Assembly (NCBI GenBank): GCA_013205435.1
Contig: JABMMX010000372.1
Span: 1-36,270, forward strand
Reading direction: 5' to 3'
DNA from: Deltaproteobacteria bacterium
Lineage (GTDB): Bacteria; Myxococcota_A; Bradymonadia; REDH01
Length of the DNA: 36,270 bases
Part shown: positions 1 through 9,422 of the stretch, one piece after another
How the letters are laid out: each line of letters begins with the position of its first letter
Numbering within the stretch: position 1 is the first letter of the stretch
Translations under genes and position numbers: made by a program
The notes under the pieces: model-generated
What the model was told of the DNA's origin: nothing
Databases searched by the model: none
What the model saw: the letters and a program-made list of their open reading frames with translations, nothing else

Positions 1-84
1 CGTCGCTCTTGCGGGGAAAGGTGTCGCGTCATGGTCGAGGCTCGTCTCGGGGTGGCCGAAGGCTACCCGCTCAGACGCCCCCTG

Positions 85-1443
85 TCACGCCGGCTTCGCT
101 CGGGTGAAAAGTGCAACAGCCTCCATGTGGGCCGTCCGCGGGAAGGTGTCGAACAGCGTCCACGAGTGCACGCCGAATCCTGCCTTGGCCAGCAGCATCG
201 CGTCCCGAGCCATCGCAGCAGGGTCGCACGACACATAGATGAGGCGCTGGATGGAAGAGGACGAGAGCGCCGAAACGATCGCACGCGACAGCCCACCACG
301 CGGCGGATCCACCACCGCCAGCCGGTACTCCGAAATCCGGCTCAGCACAGGCTTCGGAAGCCCCTCGTTCAAGTCCTGCGCGAACATCCGAACCTGCGCC
401 ACACCGCTCTGACGCAGCGACGAGGCGAGCAGCTTTCCGGCATCCGAGGCAGGCCCGCTACCCTCCACCGCATCAACCTCCCAGCCCATGCTCGCAAGCA
501 CCACCGAGAAGTTTCCATAGCCCGCGTAGAGGTCCAACGCGCGTGCATCCATCGCACCGGCAAGCGTCGCAACCTCCTGTCGGAGCTTCTGCGACATGTC
601 GCGGCTACCCTGACGAAAGCTCCCGACCGGAATCCAGACCAGGATGGTATGCGCCGTCAGCGGGACGTGGACGCCCACCATGCCGTCGCCCCAGATGAAC
701 CGCTCCCGGATCTTCGCAAAGCCCTTCGCATCCGGAAGCGTCTGAATCTTCAGCGTCGAGATCCGCTCGCCCGAACCGAACTGCTTCGCAAGCTCGGCGC
801 CCCACTCCTTCGCCTTGTCGAGCGCCTTGTAGGGCACCTCCACGAGGGCGGCGACCGCCTGACGCTGATCGTCCCACTCCACATGCAGCATGCTCTCGTG
901 CGGCAGCCCCTGCGCCGAACCGCCCAGAATGAGCCGCACCTCGTCCAGTGCCGGCATCAGCACCGCGCATTGCGTCGACGGAACGCCCTGGTGGCTCCCC
1001 TGCTCGAGGAACCCGGTCTGGCCGCGCCCCATCAGATGAAACTTCGCACGCAGCCGGTAGCCATTCGTCCGCGGAGCCGCCTCGATCCGAGGATCAGGCC
1101 AGACCAGGTTGCGGTCCAACCGACGGATGCCTTCCAGCACCGCGGTCGACTTCCACGCCAACTCATCCTTGTAGGAGGGACCCCAAAACCGGCAGCCACC
1201 ACAGCGGCCAAACACGGCGCAGCGCTCCTCGGTATCGACAATCGGCTCCCGCACCGAGATCACCTTCGCCCGCACCAGGCGAGGCTTCGACTCGGTCACA
1301 ACGGCCTCGACCGTCTCGCCCGGATATCCCTGATTCAGCAGCGCCACGCGACCCGAGGGATGCGTCCCGACGGCATCTCCGCCCATCGCAATCCGCTCTA
1401 CCTTCGTCACAAACCGAGAACCCTCGGCTACCAACTCACTCAC
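85..1443 (-). CDS. rlmD: 23S rRNA (uracil-C5)-methyltransferase, RlmD/TrmA family
   Basis: 452 aa; N-terminal TRAM-like region, Cys-rich Fe-S motif CAVFGRCGGCRFW, SAM motif ALDLYAGYGNFSVVLA, and VDPPRGGLS / YVSCDPAAMARD catalytic motifs. GTG start overlaps the rimO stop (GTGA). Confidence 0.85.
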   Translation of the reverse strand: MSELVAEGSRFVTKVERIAMGGDAVGTHPSGRVALLNQGYPGETVEAVVTESKPRLVRAKVISVREPIVDTEERCAVFGRCGGCRFWGPSYKDELAWKSTAVLEGIRRLDRNLVWPDPRIEAAPRTNGYRLRAKFHLMGRGQTGFLEQGSHQGVPSTQCAVLMPALDEVRLILGGSAQGLPHESMLHVEWDDQRQAVAALVEVPYKALDKAKEWGAELAKQFGSGERISTLKIQTLPDAKGFAKIRERFIWGDGMVGVHVPLTAHTILVWIPVGSFRQGSRDMSQKLRQEVATLAGAMDARALDLYAGYGNFSVVLASMGWEVDAVEGSGPASDAGKLLASSLRQSGVAQVRMFAQDLNEGLPKPVLSRISEYRLAVVDPPRGGLSRAIVSALSSSSIQRLIYVSCDPAAMARDAMLLAKAGFGVHSWTLFDTFPRTAHMEAVALFTRAKPA

Positions 1444-2831
1444 GCACGCCCCACTACGACACCAACGAGATCATACTCGGTGGCGTCATCAATCTCGACC
1501 TCAACAAACGTGCCGGGCACCACAGGACCAACATCCTCGTGCTCGAACGACAGATAGGTCACACCGTCAATATCGAGCGCCTGACCGTAGTGGCGCCCCT
1601 GCATTACGTAGTCGTGCTCGTCCGACACGCCATCCACAAGCACCTTGAGCCGCTGTCCGATGCGTGCCTGGTTCTTCTTCCGGCTGATGCCCGATTGAAG
1701 CTCCATCAGCTCGCCGCGACGCTCCTCCGCCACCTCGGCATCCACCTGGTCCGGCATCGTGGCCGCCTCGGTGTTCTCCTCTTTGCTGTAGGTGAAGACG
1801 CCAACATGGTCGAACTCGACCTCGCCCATCCACTCGCGCAGGTCGGCATGGTCGGCATCGGTCTCGCCCGGAAAGCCCGAGATGAAGACCGTCCGGAGCA
1901 CCATGCTCGGGATATCCCGCAGCCGCCCGATCAGCTCCCGCTGCGCGTCACGCTTCACATTGCGACGCATCGCCTTGAGCACGTTATCCGAGATGTGCTG
2001 CAGCGGCATGTCGATGTAGGGCACCACCTTCTTCGAGTCCTTCACGATACCGAGCAGCCGGTCGGTGAAGTTCCACGGGTAGGCGTAGTGCAGCCGCACC
2101 CACTCGATGCCAGGCACATCCTCGAGGCCGATCAGCAGCTCCTCGAGCGCCTGCCGGTTGCCAAAGTCCACGCCGTAGCTGGTCAGGTCCTGCGCGATGA
2201 GGTTGATCTCCCTCACGCCTGCTGCGCCAAGGAAATGGGCCTCGCGGACCACATCCTCCACCGAGCGCGACACCTGCTTGCCGCGAATCTTCGGGATGAT
2301 GCAGAAGCTGCAGACACGGTTGCAGCCCTCGCTGATCTTCACATAGGCGCTGCCGCCACGGATGCTGTTCACCCGGTCTTCGGTCGAGGTGTAGAGCGCC
2401 GAACCGTAAGAGATGTACTCGCGGTCAGGCAGCGAGCCGGAGAGCGCCTCGTTGATCCGCTTGAACTCGTTCGTCCCCAAGAAGTAGTCGACCTCGGGCA
2501 TCTCCGCAGAGAGCTCCGTGCCGTAACGCTGCGCCATGCAGCCCGTCACAACCAGCTTCTCAGCGCGGCCGACGCCACGCTCCTTGAAGCGGGCCATCTC
2601 GAGGATGGTGTCGATGCTCTCCACCTTGGCGCTCTCGATAAAGGCGCAGGTGTTGACCACAATCAGGTCGGCATCCTCGGGCGAGTCGGTCAGCAGGTAG
2701 CCGTCCTTCTGCATCAGGCCGATCATGAGCTCGGAGTCGACCCGGTTCTTCGGACAGCCCAGGCTCACCACGTGAACCCGCTTCTTGGTGGCTTGAGCGA
2801 GAAGGTCGAATCGATCGGGAACGAGAGCCAT
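1440..2831 (-). CDS. rimO: Ribosomal protein S12 methylthiotransferase RimO
   Basis: VHVVSLGCPKNRVDSELMIG, VNTCAFIESAK, VVTGCMAQRY, radical-SAM CNRVCSFCIIPKIRG and C-terminal TRAM domain. Start chosen at MALVPDRFDLL rather than the longer ORF start at 2900. Confidence 0.93.
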   Translation of the reverse strand: MALVPDRFDLLAQATKKRVHVVSLGCPKNRVDSELMIGLMQKDGYLLTDSPEDADLIVVNTCAFIESAKVESIDTILEMARFKERGVGRAEKLVVTGCMAQRYGTELSAEMPEVDYFLGTNEFKRINEALSGSLPDREYISYGSALYTSTEDRVNSIRGGSAYVKISEGCNRVCSFCIIPKIRGKQVSRSVEDVVREAHFLGAAGVREINLIAQDLTSYGVDFGNRQALEELLIGLEDVPGIEWVRLHYAYPWNFTDRLLGIVKDSKKVVPYIDMPLQHISDNVLKAMRRNVKRDAQRELIGRLRDIPSMVLRTVFISGFPGETDADHADLREWMGEVEFDHVGVFTYSKEENTEAATMPDQVDAEVAEERRGELMELQSGISRKKNQARIGQRLKVLVDGVSDEHDYVMQGRHYGQALDIDGVTYLSFEHEDVGPVVPGTFVEVEIDDATEYDLVGVVVGRA

Positions 2832-2938
2832 GAATCCTCGGCAAAATTGCTGCAAATCGGCAGCCGAGCGGACCCTACTAGCGCCGGCCCGAAGGGGCAA
2901 GTTGGCGCATATTGGCCCCGCGGTCGCCCACGCCGCCC

Positions 2939-2967
2939 TTGCACGGCCGACACCGACTCGCTATCGT
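2939..2967 (+). promoter_or_regulatory. Candidate promoter for tRNA-Val: TTGCAC-N17-TATCGT
   Basis: -35-like TTGCAC (2939-2944), 17-bp spacer, -10-like TATCGT (2962-2967), 11 nt between -10 and mature tRNA 5' end. The -35 match is weak. Confidence 0.4.
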
Positions 2968-2978
2968 GTCTCTCCCGC

Positions 2979-3050
2979 GGGCGCATAACTCAGTGGGAGA
3001 GTGCCACCTTCACACGGTGGAGGTCGCAGGTTCAATCCCTGCTGCGCCCA
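2979..3050 (+). tRNA. tRNA-Val (anticodon CAC)
   Basis: Full cloverleaf: acceptor GGGCGCA/TGCGCCC, D stem ACTC/GAGT, anticodon stem CCACC/GGTGG with loop TTCACAC, T arm GCAGG-TTCAATC-CCTGC, discriminator A; no encoded CCA. Confidence 0.95.
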
Positions 3051-3055
3051 CTACG

Positions 3056-3105
3056 AACCTCGTCGCTTCTGCCACGCACAGAAGCTTCGGGGTTTGTTTC
3101 ATTTT
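3056..3105 (+). terminator. Intrinsic terminator downstream of tRNA-Val
   Basis: AACCTCG-tc-GCTTCTG-ccacgca-CAGAAGC-tt-CGGGGTT hairpin followed by TGTTTCATTTTG. Confidence 0.7.
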
Positions 3106-3108
3106 GCC

Positions 3109-5130
3109 CTACCCGCGAAGCATCTCCGGCAGCAGCGAGGTGCGCTCCGTAACCCGCGCTACGCAGGCGTCGAAGACCTCGCGCGGCCCGATGACAAGCA
3201 CCTGCTTCTTCGCTCGCGTGATACCCGTGTAGAGACCCTCGCGGGTGCAAAGCCGCGACGGCTCGTCAGGGAGCAGCACAACCACGTTCTCCGCCTGCGA
3301 CCCTTGGGCCTTGTGCACCGTCGTAGCAAAGGCCGGCTCCCAGCCAGGGACCTGCGCCGGCGAAACGTAGTTCACCCCAGCGTCGCTGCCCGCATCGCTC
3401 ACAGGCCGTTCGAAGGCAAACACGTCAACCTCATCTCGTCTCACGCAGAGCCCGAGGTCACCATTGAAGATACCGAGCAGGTTGTTGTTCTGCGTCGCCA
3501 TCACGGGCTGACCCACGATTGGTTTGCCCGCCGACCAACCCTTGGTCACGGCCACCTCACCGCCGATCCGCTCATTGGCCTTCACGCTGCCGAACTTGCC
3601 GGCCCGGTGCAGACAGAGCACCCGTGCCGCATTCAACGGCACCTTGAGCAGGTCCGAAACTTCCCTATCAAACTCTGCCGCCTCCGCAGTCGCGGGGAGC
3701 GCCTCCGCGGCCTTGCGGAGCGCCACAAAGGGCTTGGAGAGAAGCTTCCAGTCGGCATCTGTGAGCGCCGTAAACTTCGTCTCCACGATCATCGCAGCGG
3801 CCTCGCTCTCAGCCGCCTTCTCAACGCTGTCGACCAGCATCTTGTCGCGGTCCGTTGCGTTCTGACCGAGCGAAACATCCGCGAGCGTCCGAATCTTCGA
3901 CCCATCCTCCGTCCGGTGCACGACCGCCAGCTTGATGGTCTGCGACCGTTCCGTCTCCGAGCTCTCCTGCGCCGCGATGAGGTCGCCCAGCACAGAGCCG
4001 GCCTCCACCGAGGCGAGCTGGTTCGGGTCGCCCACGAGCACCAGCTGCGCCTTTTCGGGCAGCGCCGCGACCAGCTTTGCCATTAGCGTGAGGTCTACCA
4101 TCGAGGCCTCATCCACGATGACCACATCGGCCGCGATCGGATTGTCGCGTCCGCGACCGGCCGTCACGCCGCCATGGATGCCAAGCAGCCGGTGAATCGT
4201 CGTCGGCTTCACCGTACCGCTCTGCAGCGCCGTCCGAAACGCCTCGGACACCTCCTCCGACGTGGTTCCCTTGAACATCGCCTTCTCCGCTGGGTTGGCC
4301 GGCTTCGCGTTCGCCTGCTCTAGCAGTGCCTGGAACATACGCGCCTGCGCCCGACCCGTTGGCGCCGCAAGCGCGACCCGCTTCCCGGCCAACACGCAGA
4401 GGTTCACGATGCGCCCGATGGTCGTCGTCTTGCCCGTACCCGGACCACCCGTGAGGATGATGTTGCGGTGCCCCTCCTTCACCTTCCGCACAGCCTCGCT
4501 CTGCGAGCTGCTGTTCGTGTCGCCAGCATCAATCTTGATCTTGGCATCATCGACCGCGGGCAGAGGGTCTCGATGCCGCCACCGCTCACGGACCGTGAGG
4601 TGCGCATCATACATGAGCCGCGACACCAGCTTCCCCTCGACCAACAACAGCGGCCGGTTCGACGGGCTCGGCTCGCTCTCCACCAAGCAACTTGTCGCGA
4701 GCAACGTACGCAAGGCCGCTGCGCTGATGGTCTGCCATGCGCCGCCGGTGGGAGCCTGTTTCGAGGCAACCCGCTCTGCGAGCTCCTCCAGCGACACCGC
4801 CGTGCTCCCACGCATCGGCGCAGCTATCACCTCGGCCACCACATGCACCAGGCGCGGGTCACGCACCCCCATCGCACTGCAGGCCGCAACGGCGAGCGTC
4901 CACACCTGCTTTATCGCGGCAAGGTGGTTCTGCTCCAACGGCTCCGGCGCGGAGGCCTCCTCAGCCCCTTCCTCGGACACCGCCGAAACCTCGGCCTCGC
5001 CGGTCTTTGCCGCGGCTTCCACAGACGCAAGCAGCGCCTGCAGATAGCCCTCTGCCGCGCTACCGTTCCGACGGCCAAACCAGCCGCTCACGCCCGAAAT
5101 CTGATCTTTCTCGCCCATTTCGATGCTCAT
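3109..5130 (-). CDS. recD: Exodeoxyribonuclease V alpha subunit RecD
   Basis: Walker A GGPGTGKTTTIGRIV, VVIVDEASMVDLTLMAKL, C-terminal ATTVHKAQGSQAENVVVLLP and YTGITRAKKQVLVIG; start overlaps the recB stop by ATGA. Confidence 0.93.
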   Translation of the reverse strand: MSIEMGEKDQISGVSGWFGRRNGSAAEGYLQALLASVEAAAKTGEAEVSAVSEEGAEEASAPEPLEQNHLAAIKQVWTLAVAACSAMGVRDPRLVHVVAEVIAAPMRGSTAVSLEELAERVASKQAPTGGAWQTISAAALRTLLATSCLVESEPSPSNRPLLLVEGKLVSRLMYDAHLTVRERWRHRDPLPAVDDAKIKIDAGDTNSSSQSEAVRKVKEGHRNIILTGGPGTGKTTTIGRIVNLCVLAGKRVALAAPTGRAQARMFQALLEQANAKPANPAEKAMFKGTTSEEVSEAFRTALQSGTVKPTTIHRLLGIHGGVTAGRGRDNPIAADVVIVDEASMVDLTLMAKLVAALPEKAQLVLVGDPNQLASVEAGSVLGDLIAAQESSETERSQTIKLAVVHRTEDGSKIRTLADVSLGQNATDRDKMLVDSVEKAAESEAAAMIVETKFTALTDADWKLLSKPFVALRKAAEALPATAEAAEFDREVSDLLKVPLNAARVLCLHRAGKFGSVKANERIGGEVAVTKGWSAGKPIVGQPVMATQNNNLLGIFNGDLGLCVRRDEVDVFAFERPVSDAGSDAGVNYVSPAQVPGWEPAFATTVHKAQGSQAENVVVLLPDEPSRLCTREGLYTGITRAKKQVLVIGPREVFDACVARVTERTSLLPEMLRG

Positions 5131-8100
5131 TCCGCTGCCTCCCCTTTCGCATCCGACGGGCTCTTGCCCCAGGCTTCAGACAACTTCTCCACCCAGGCGC
5201 GCGGTGGCTTGATGAAGAACTGCCCGCGATCCGAACCCTGCTCCATCCCGCGGATGTAGAGGTAGTAGACCCCACCAAAGTCGCGGTCGTAGTCGTATTG
5301 TTTCTTTAGCGTCTGCTTCAGGTGCTGGTCCCAGGCCACCGTGTAGATGAGCAACTGCAGCAGGTAATGGCTGTGCGCCATCGCATCGAAGAGCCGGTCG
5401 GCCTCGTAACGGACGAACGCATCATCTGCAGGCTTCAACGGGTCGAGCCGGTTGGTCTTGTAGTCGGCAATGAACCAGCGCTGCCGGCCATCCGCCCCAG
5501 GCCGCGCAAACACGAGGTCCATCTTGCCAGTCAGAATGCCCGTCTCGTTCCTGATGCCGGCCGCGAGCGTCTTGAAGTAGCTCTTCCACGCGGGAGGTCC
5601 TTCGTAACCCTCCAAGAGTGCCTCCGCCGCCTTCCGGCTTTCGCACATCCGCATATCGAAGCTGCTCTCATCCGCACGGGTATCCAGTGTGACCTCTGAG
5701 AGGCTGCATCCGGCGCCCGCTTCGCCGCCCGCGAGCGGCACCTCGAGCACATCGAGCAGGTCCTTCAGCAACGCGTCGCCCCAGCAGCCGTCAGTGTCGA
5801 AGGTCGAGAGACGGCTCCGCGTGTTGATGGAAGCATGGCGCCGCAGAAGCTCCTTGGCGTCGAGCTCCTCATCCACGCTGCGACGGGTCTCGAAGTCGAG
5901 CTCCTCGTAGAAGGAGTGAACCAGGTTTCCGAAGGGCGTTCCGCCGAGCCGGTCCCACCGCGCATCGCGCTGGATGATGCCCGAATCCTCTTCGCCGTCG
6001 GTCCGCTGCACCTCCTCTTCGCCTACATCGGCGCGAGGCTTGGCGGCCTCCTTGTTCTTGAGCTGCTGGCTCATCGAGGTGAAGCTCCGCTTCGCCGACG
6101 CATACTGATGCGACCGCTTTGCGGCCGCCGCCCAGACCTTCTCGAGTTCCCGCCGCTCCGCCAACAGCACAGCTTCCGACCCATCGTCCTGCACGAGCGA
6201 GGCCTCATAGGCTGCCCGCATCTGCTCGGCCGCCTCGAACCAAGGCGTATCATCGCGGTTCACCTCAATGCACCCCTCCAGCTTCCCGGAGCCCTTCTTT
6301 GCGAGTTCGGCCCACTTCAGAAGCACGAACTCAGCGGGCTGGATGGGCTTCTCTGTGCCGGGCTCCGGCGGAGTCTCGGCGCTCAGATAAGCGAATGATT
6401 CGTTACCTACCCAGAACCAATTCGTGACACGGTCTGGATTCGTACTTGCCGCGGTGACCCGATGCTGGGCTGCAGTCAAATGGGCTAGGGTCAACCTCCC
6501 CTTTGGGCGCGCCAGGCTCTCCTCAACGTCAGCAACTCGCTTCTTCGCGGATTTGAGTTCGGCAACGAGAGCCCGCTGCGTTTGAAGATGCGCCGGCGAC
6601 TGCCGGATCAAGACACCCGCCAAGATGCCATTCACACCAACGTCGTCCTCAAGCCACCAGACGACCACCCGATGGCGCGCACGCGTCATCGCAACATAGC
6701 CCAATCGGGCCTGTTCCATCTCCACCTCCCGCAGCGCGCGACGCTTGGCAAACAGATTCACCCCTTTATCGTCCGCGTGGGTCGTGGCCTCCTCCGGCGC
6801 CCCGGCCTCCACCTTTGTTCCCTTCAGAAAGAGCCGCGTATCGATCCACCGATGCTCGGCCCCGTTCTCCCCGAAGCCGAAGATGAAGGTGTTCTTGCAC
6901 AACGTTGGATCTGGATCGGAGCTCCGGCCGAGGAAGGGAAGATATATCACCGACGCCTCGAGCCCCTTCGCAGCGTGAACGGTCCAGATATCCACCGCAG
7001 TGTCCTGCCTCTCCTTCGCTGCAGCGCGCACCTTGAACTCTGAGTCATCCTCCTTGCGCCGCTCATCCGCCATCCATCGGGCAAGCTCGGCCGGGTTCGT
7101 GCCAAACTCCCCAGCCCGAGCTTCAAGGGCAGTGAGGACCTGCCTCAGTCGGTCGCTCTGCGCCTCGCCATGCCACCCGGTCGCGATGTAATCCCAAGCG
7201 CCTCGAAGCTGCATCAGCCGCTCAAACCCGGCCAGAACCCCGTCCCCTTGGAAGACGCGGCGGCTCTCATCGAGTTGCTCAAGCCAGCCAGCCCACGCGG
7301 CACCCCCTTCACGAACAACAAGCGCAAGCGCCGCTACCTCCCATCCGAGCCACGGCGTCAGCGCCAAGGCACGCCGGAACCGCTCAACCTCTGGTTTGGC
7401 CAGGAAGTTCAGCCAGGTCATCACAGTCGAGGCTTCCTCCGTCATCATCAGCGGCAGTTCACGGCGCCGACTGCGAATCCGAAGGTCCGAAAGTTCCTGC
7501 TCGATGAGCGCACCATCGTAGTGCGAGCGCACCAGCACGGCCTGATCTTGCGTGGGCTTCTTCATCCGATCTGACGCGATCCGTGCCGCCACCCGCGCTG
7601 CGGTCGCGTTCCTGTTCTCGGACGCTACAACGACAAACTCGACGGCTGCATCAGGCTCCTGACGCTTCGCGCGGCTCTCAATCTCCTCCGCCTTGATTTC
7701 GTCGGTCAGGAAGGGCCACAACGGAAGGTTGGGCGCAAGCAGATGCTTCTTGAACAGCACATTGAGCGCGTGAACAAGCGGCTCGCTCGACCGATAGGAG
7801 TGATTCAGCGAGAACAGTGTTTCGTTCCTCACCGCCATGCCGCGAGCATCCCGATACACAGCCAAGTCTGAGCCGCGGAAACGGTAGATCGACTGCTTCG
7901 GATCGCCAACCAGAACAAAGTGACGCCCTGGCTCCATGGCGACCGCACCTTCCCCTACCGGAGGCTCCGCGAACAACCTTCGAAGCGCACTCCACTGCAC
8001 ATCGTCCGTGTCCTGAAACTCATCCACGAAGCAGGACTGGAACTCGGTCCGGATCGCCACACGCAACCGCGCCCCCAATTCAGGGTCGTGCAATGCGGTC

Positions 8101-9422
8101 GCAAGCTCCGACAGCATCGCATCGTAGGTGAGCCAGCCCTCCTGCTGCAGCCGAGCGCGCCAAAGCGCTCCGCTCGCCCTCAACCAGCAGGTCCGAACGA
8201 GATTCACGAGCCGCTCCAGTTCCGCGGCATCGAGCAGCTGGCTGAGCCAGAGATCTACCTGGGGAGCATCCGCAGCATCGCGGATCGAAGCGAACGCTTG
8301 TGCGAACTCCTCCGCCGTCGTTTCGTCGAAAGCCTGCGGTTCCGGAATCGAAACTTCGCCTCGTGGAAAGCTCAAGAGCTCCTCCGACGTGATCCAAGTT
8401 CTCGAAGCGTCCATCAACGTCGCCCACAGTCCTGTTAGTCCTGCCTTACCTGTCGGAAGCTTGGCCAGATCTGGATTCCGATCGGAGTACAGCGCGTGGG
8501 ACTCGCTAACCAACGATCTCAGATACCGCGCGTTCGGACTCAAACGGGGACCAATCCCCGACGCGTCCGCCTTGATTACATCCCGCGCCTCAATCTCCTC
8601 CAGAAGGAGCTGCACCCCTGCCGCGACCTTGCGCCGTTCAGCCAACAACCGACCGCCCTCGTTCACCGCCTCGCGGAACCGCACAAGCGCATCGTCCGGC
8701 TCGAGGTCAAGCGGCACAGGCGCCCCGTTCCCATCGGTCCACTCCGAAACGACCAGTGCATTCGGATAGGCCACCGACTTCTCCAGCAGCTCCTCAGCAT
8801 GCCCCGGATCGAGCCCTGCGATCCCGGTGAGAAAGTCGCCTGTCGCGCGCCCCAGATCACCATCGTCCCAGTTTGCAGAAGCATAGAGCCAGCCACCAAA
8901 TGCATTCTCCACGATCTCGCGTCGGACTGCTGCCGCATCGGGCAACATCTGAAGCGTCTCCGGCCTCCCCAACTCGGCCCCAAACCGGGTGAGCATCCGC
9001 TGGCAGAAGCTATGAATGGTCATCACGGAGGCCAACTCCAGAGAACCAATCGCTCGCGCAACCCGCTCACGCCAGTCGGAGACGTTCGCCTCATCAAACT
9101 TCAGGTCTGGAACATCGATGGCCCGTGCGAAAGCCACATCCCGCGTCGTAGCGGCTTCGTCCGGAGCGGTGGGCACCGCAGTCGCATCAGCGGCTGGTAA
9201 CTCCAGCGCCGCCTGCAACTCCATGAGTTTTGACTGCAGCCGTTTGGCCAGTTCCGCTGTCGCCTTGTTGGTGAAGGTGACCACCAGCACCTTGCGCAGC
9301 TCTACACCCCGAAGCACCGCCAGCAGCACCTCGCTCACGAGACGATAGGTCTTCCCCGTGCCCGCACTCGCCTCAATCATCCACAGCGCCTCGGCGCCCG
9401 TAACCTGCGTTTCTGGATTCAT
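5127..9422 (-). CDS. recB: Exodeoxyribonuclease V beta subunit RecB (UvrD-like helicase plus nuclease)
   Basis: IEASAGTGKTYRLVSE, VVTFTNKATAELAKRL, FVDEFQDTDDVQW, VGDPKQSIYRFRGSDL; nuclease motif GKMDLVFARPG..WFIADYKTNRL. Start chosen at MNPETQ (9422) because it makes an ATGA overlap with recC; the longer ORF start at 9641 lies inside recC. Confidence 0.93.
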   Translation of the reverse strand: MNPETQVTGAEALWMIEASAGTGKTYRLVSEVLLAVLRGVELRKVLVVTFTNKATAELAKRLQSKLMELQAALELPAADATAVPTAPDEAATTRDVAFARAIDVPDLKFDEANVSDWRERVARAIGSLELASVMTIHSFCQRMLTRFGAELGRPETLQMLPDAAAVRREIVENAFGGWLYASANWDDGDLGRATGDFLTGIAGLDPGHAEELLEKSVAYPNALVVSEWTDGNGAPVPLDLEPDDALVRFREAVNEGGRLLAERRKVAAGVQLLLEEIEARDVIKADASGIGPRLSPNARYLRSLVSESHALYSDRNPDLAKLPTGKAGLTGLWATLMDASRTWITSEELLSFPRGEVSIPEPQAFDETTAEEFAQAFASIRDAADAPQVDLWLSQLLDAAELERLVNLVRTCWLRASGALWRARLQQEGWLTYDAMLSELATALHDPELGARLRVAIRTEFQSCFVDEFQDTDDVQWSALRRLFAEPPVGEGAVAMEPGRHFVLVGDPKQSIYRFRGSDLAVYRDARGMAVRNETLFSLNHSYRSSEPLVHALNVLFKKHLLAPNLPLWPFLTDEIKAEEIESRAKRQEPDAAVEFVVVASENRNATAARVAARIASDRMKKPTQDQAVLVRSHYDGALIEQELSDLRIRSRRRELPLMMTEEASTVMTWLNFLAKPEVERFRRALALTPWLGWEVAALALVVREGGAAWAGWLEQLDESRRVFQGDGVLAGFERLMQLRGAWDYIATGWHGEAQSDRLRQVLTALEARAGEFGTNPAELARWMADERRKEDDSEFKVRAAAKERQDTAVDIWTVHAAKGLEASVIYLPFLGRSSDPDPTLCKNTFIFGFGENGAEHRWIDTRLFLKGTKVEAGAPEEATTHADDKGVNLFAKRRALREVEMEQARLGYVAMTRARHRVVVWWLEDDVGVNGILAGVLIRQSPAHLQTQRALVAELKSAKKRVADVEESLARPKGRLTLAHLTAAQHRVTAASTNPDRVTNWFWVGNESFAYLSAETPPEPGTEKPIQPAEFVLLKWAELAKKGSGKLEGCIEVNRDDTPWFEAAEQMRAAYEASLVQDDGSEAVLLAERRELEKVWAAAAKRSHQYASAKRSFTSMSQQLKNKEAAKPRADVGEEEVQRTDGEEDSGIIQRDARWDRLGGTPFGNLVHSFYEELDFETRRSVDEELDAKELLRRHASINTRSRLSTFDTDGCWGDALLKDLLDVLEVPLAGGEAGAGCSLSEVTLDTRADESSFDMRMCESRKAAEALLEGYEGPPAWKSYFKTLAAGIRNETGILTGKMDLVFARPGADGRQRWFIADYKTNRLDPLKPADDAFVRYEADRLFDAMAHSHYLLQLLIYTVAWDQHLKQTLKKQYDYDRDFGGVYYLYIRGMEQGSDRGQFFIKPPRAWVEKLSEAWGKSPSDAKGEAAE

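Noticed and set aside
31-1557. 508-aa plus-strand ORF
   Set aside because: Antisense shadow of rlmD with Arg/His/Leu-rich composition and no recognisable domain.
948-3152. 734-aa plus-strand ORF
   Set aside because: Antisense to rlmD/rimO and runs through the tRNA-Val; Arg/Pro/His-rich low-complexity product typical of GC-rich shadow frames; minus-strand genes have clear family motifs.
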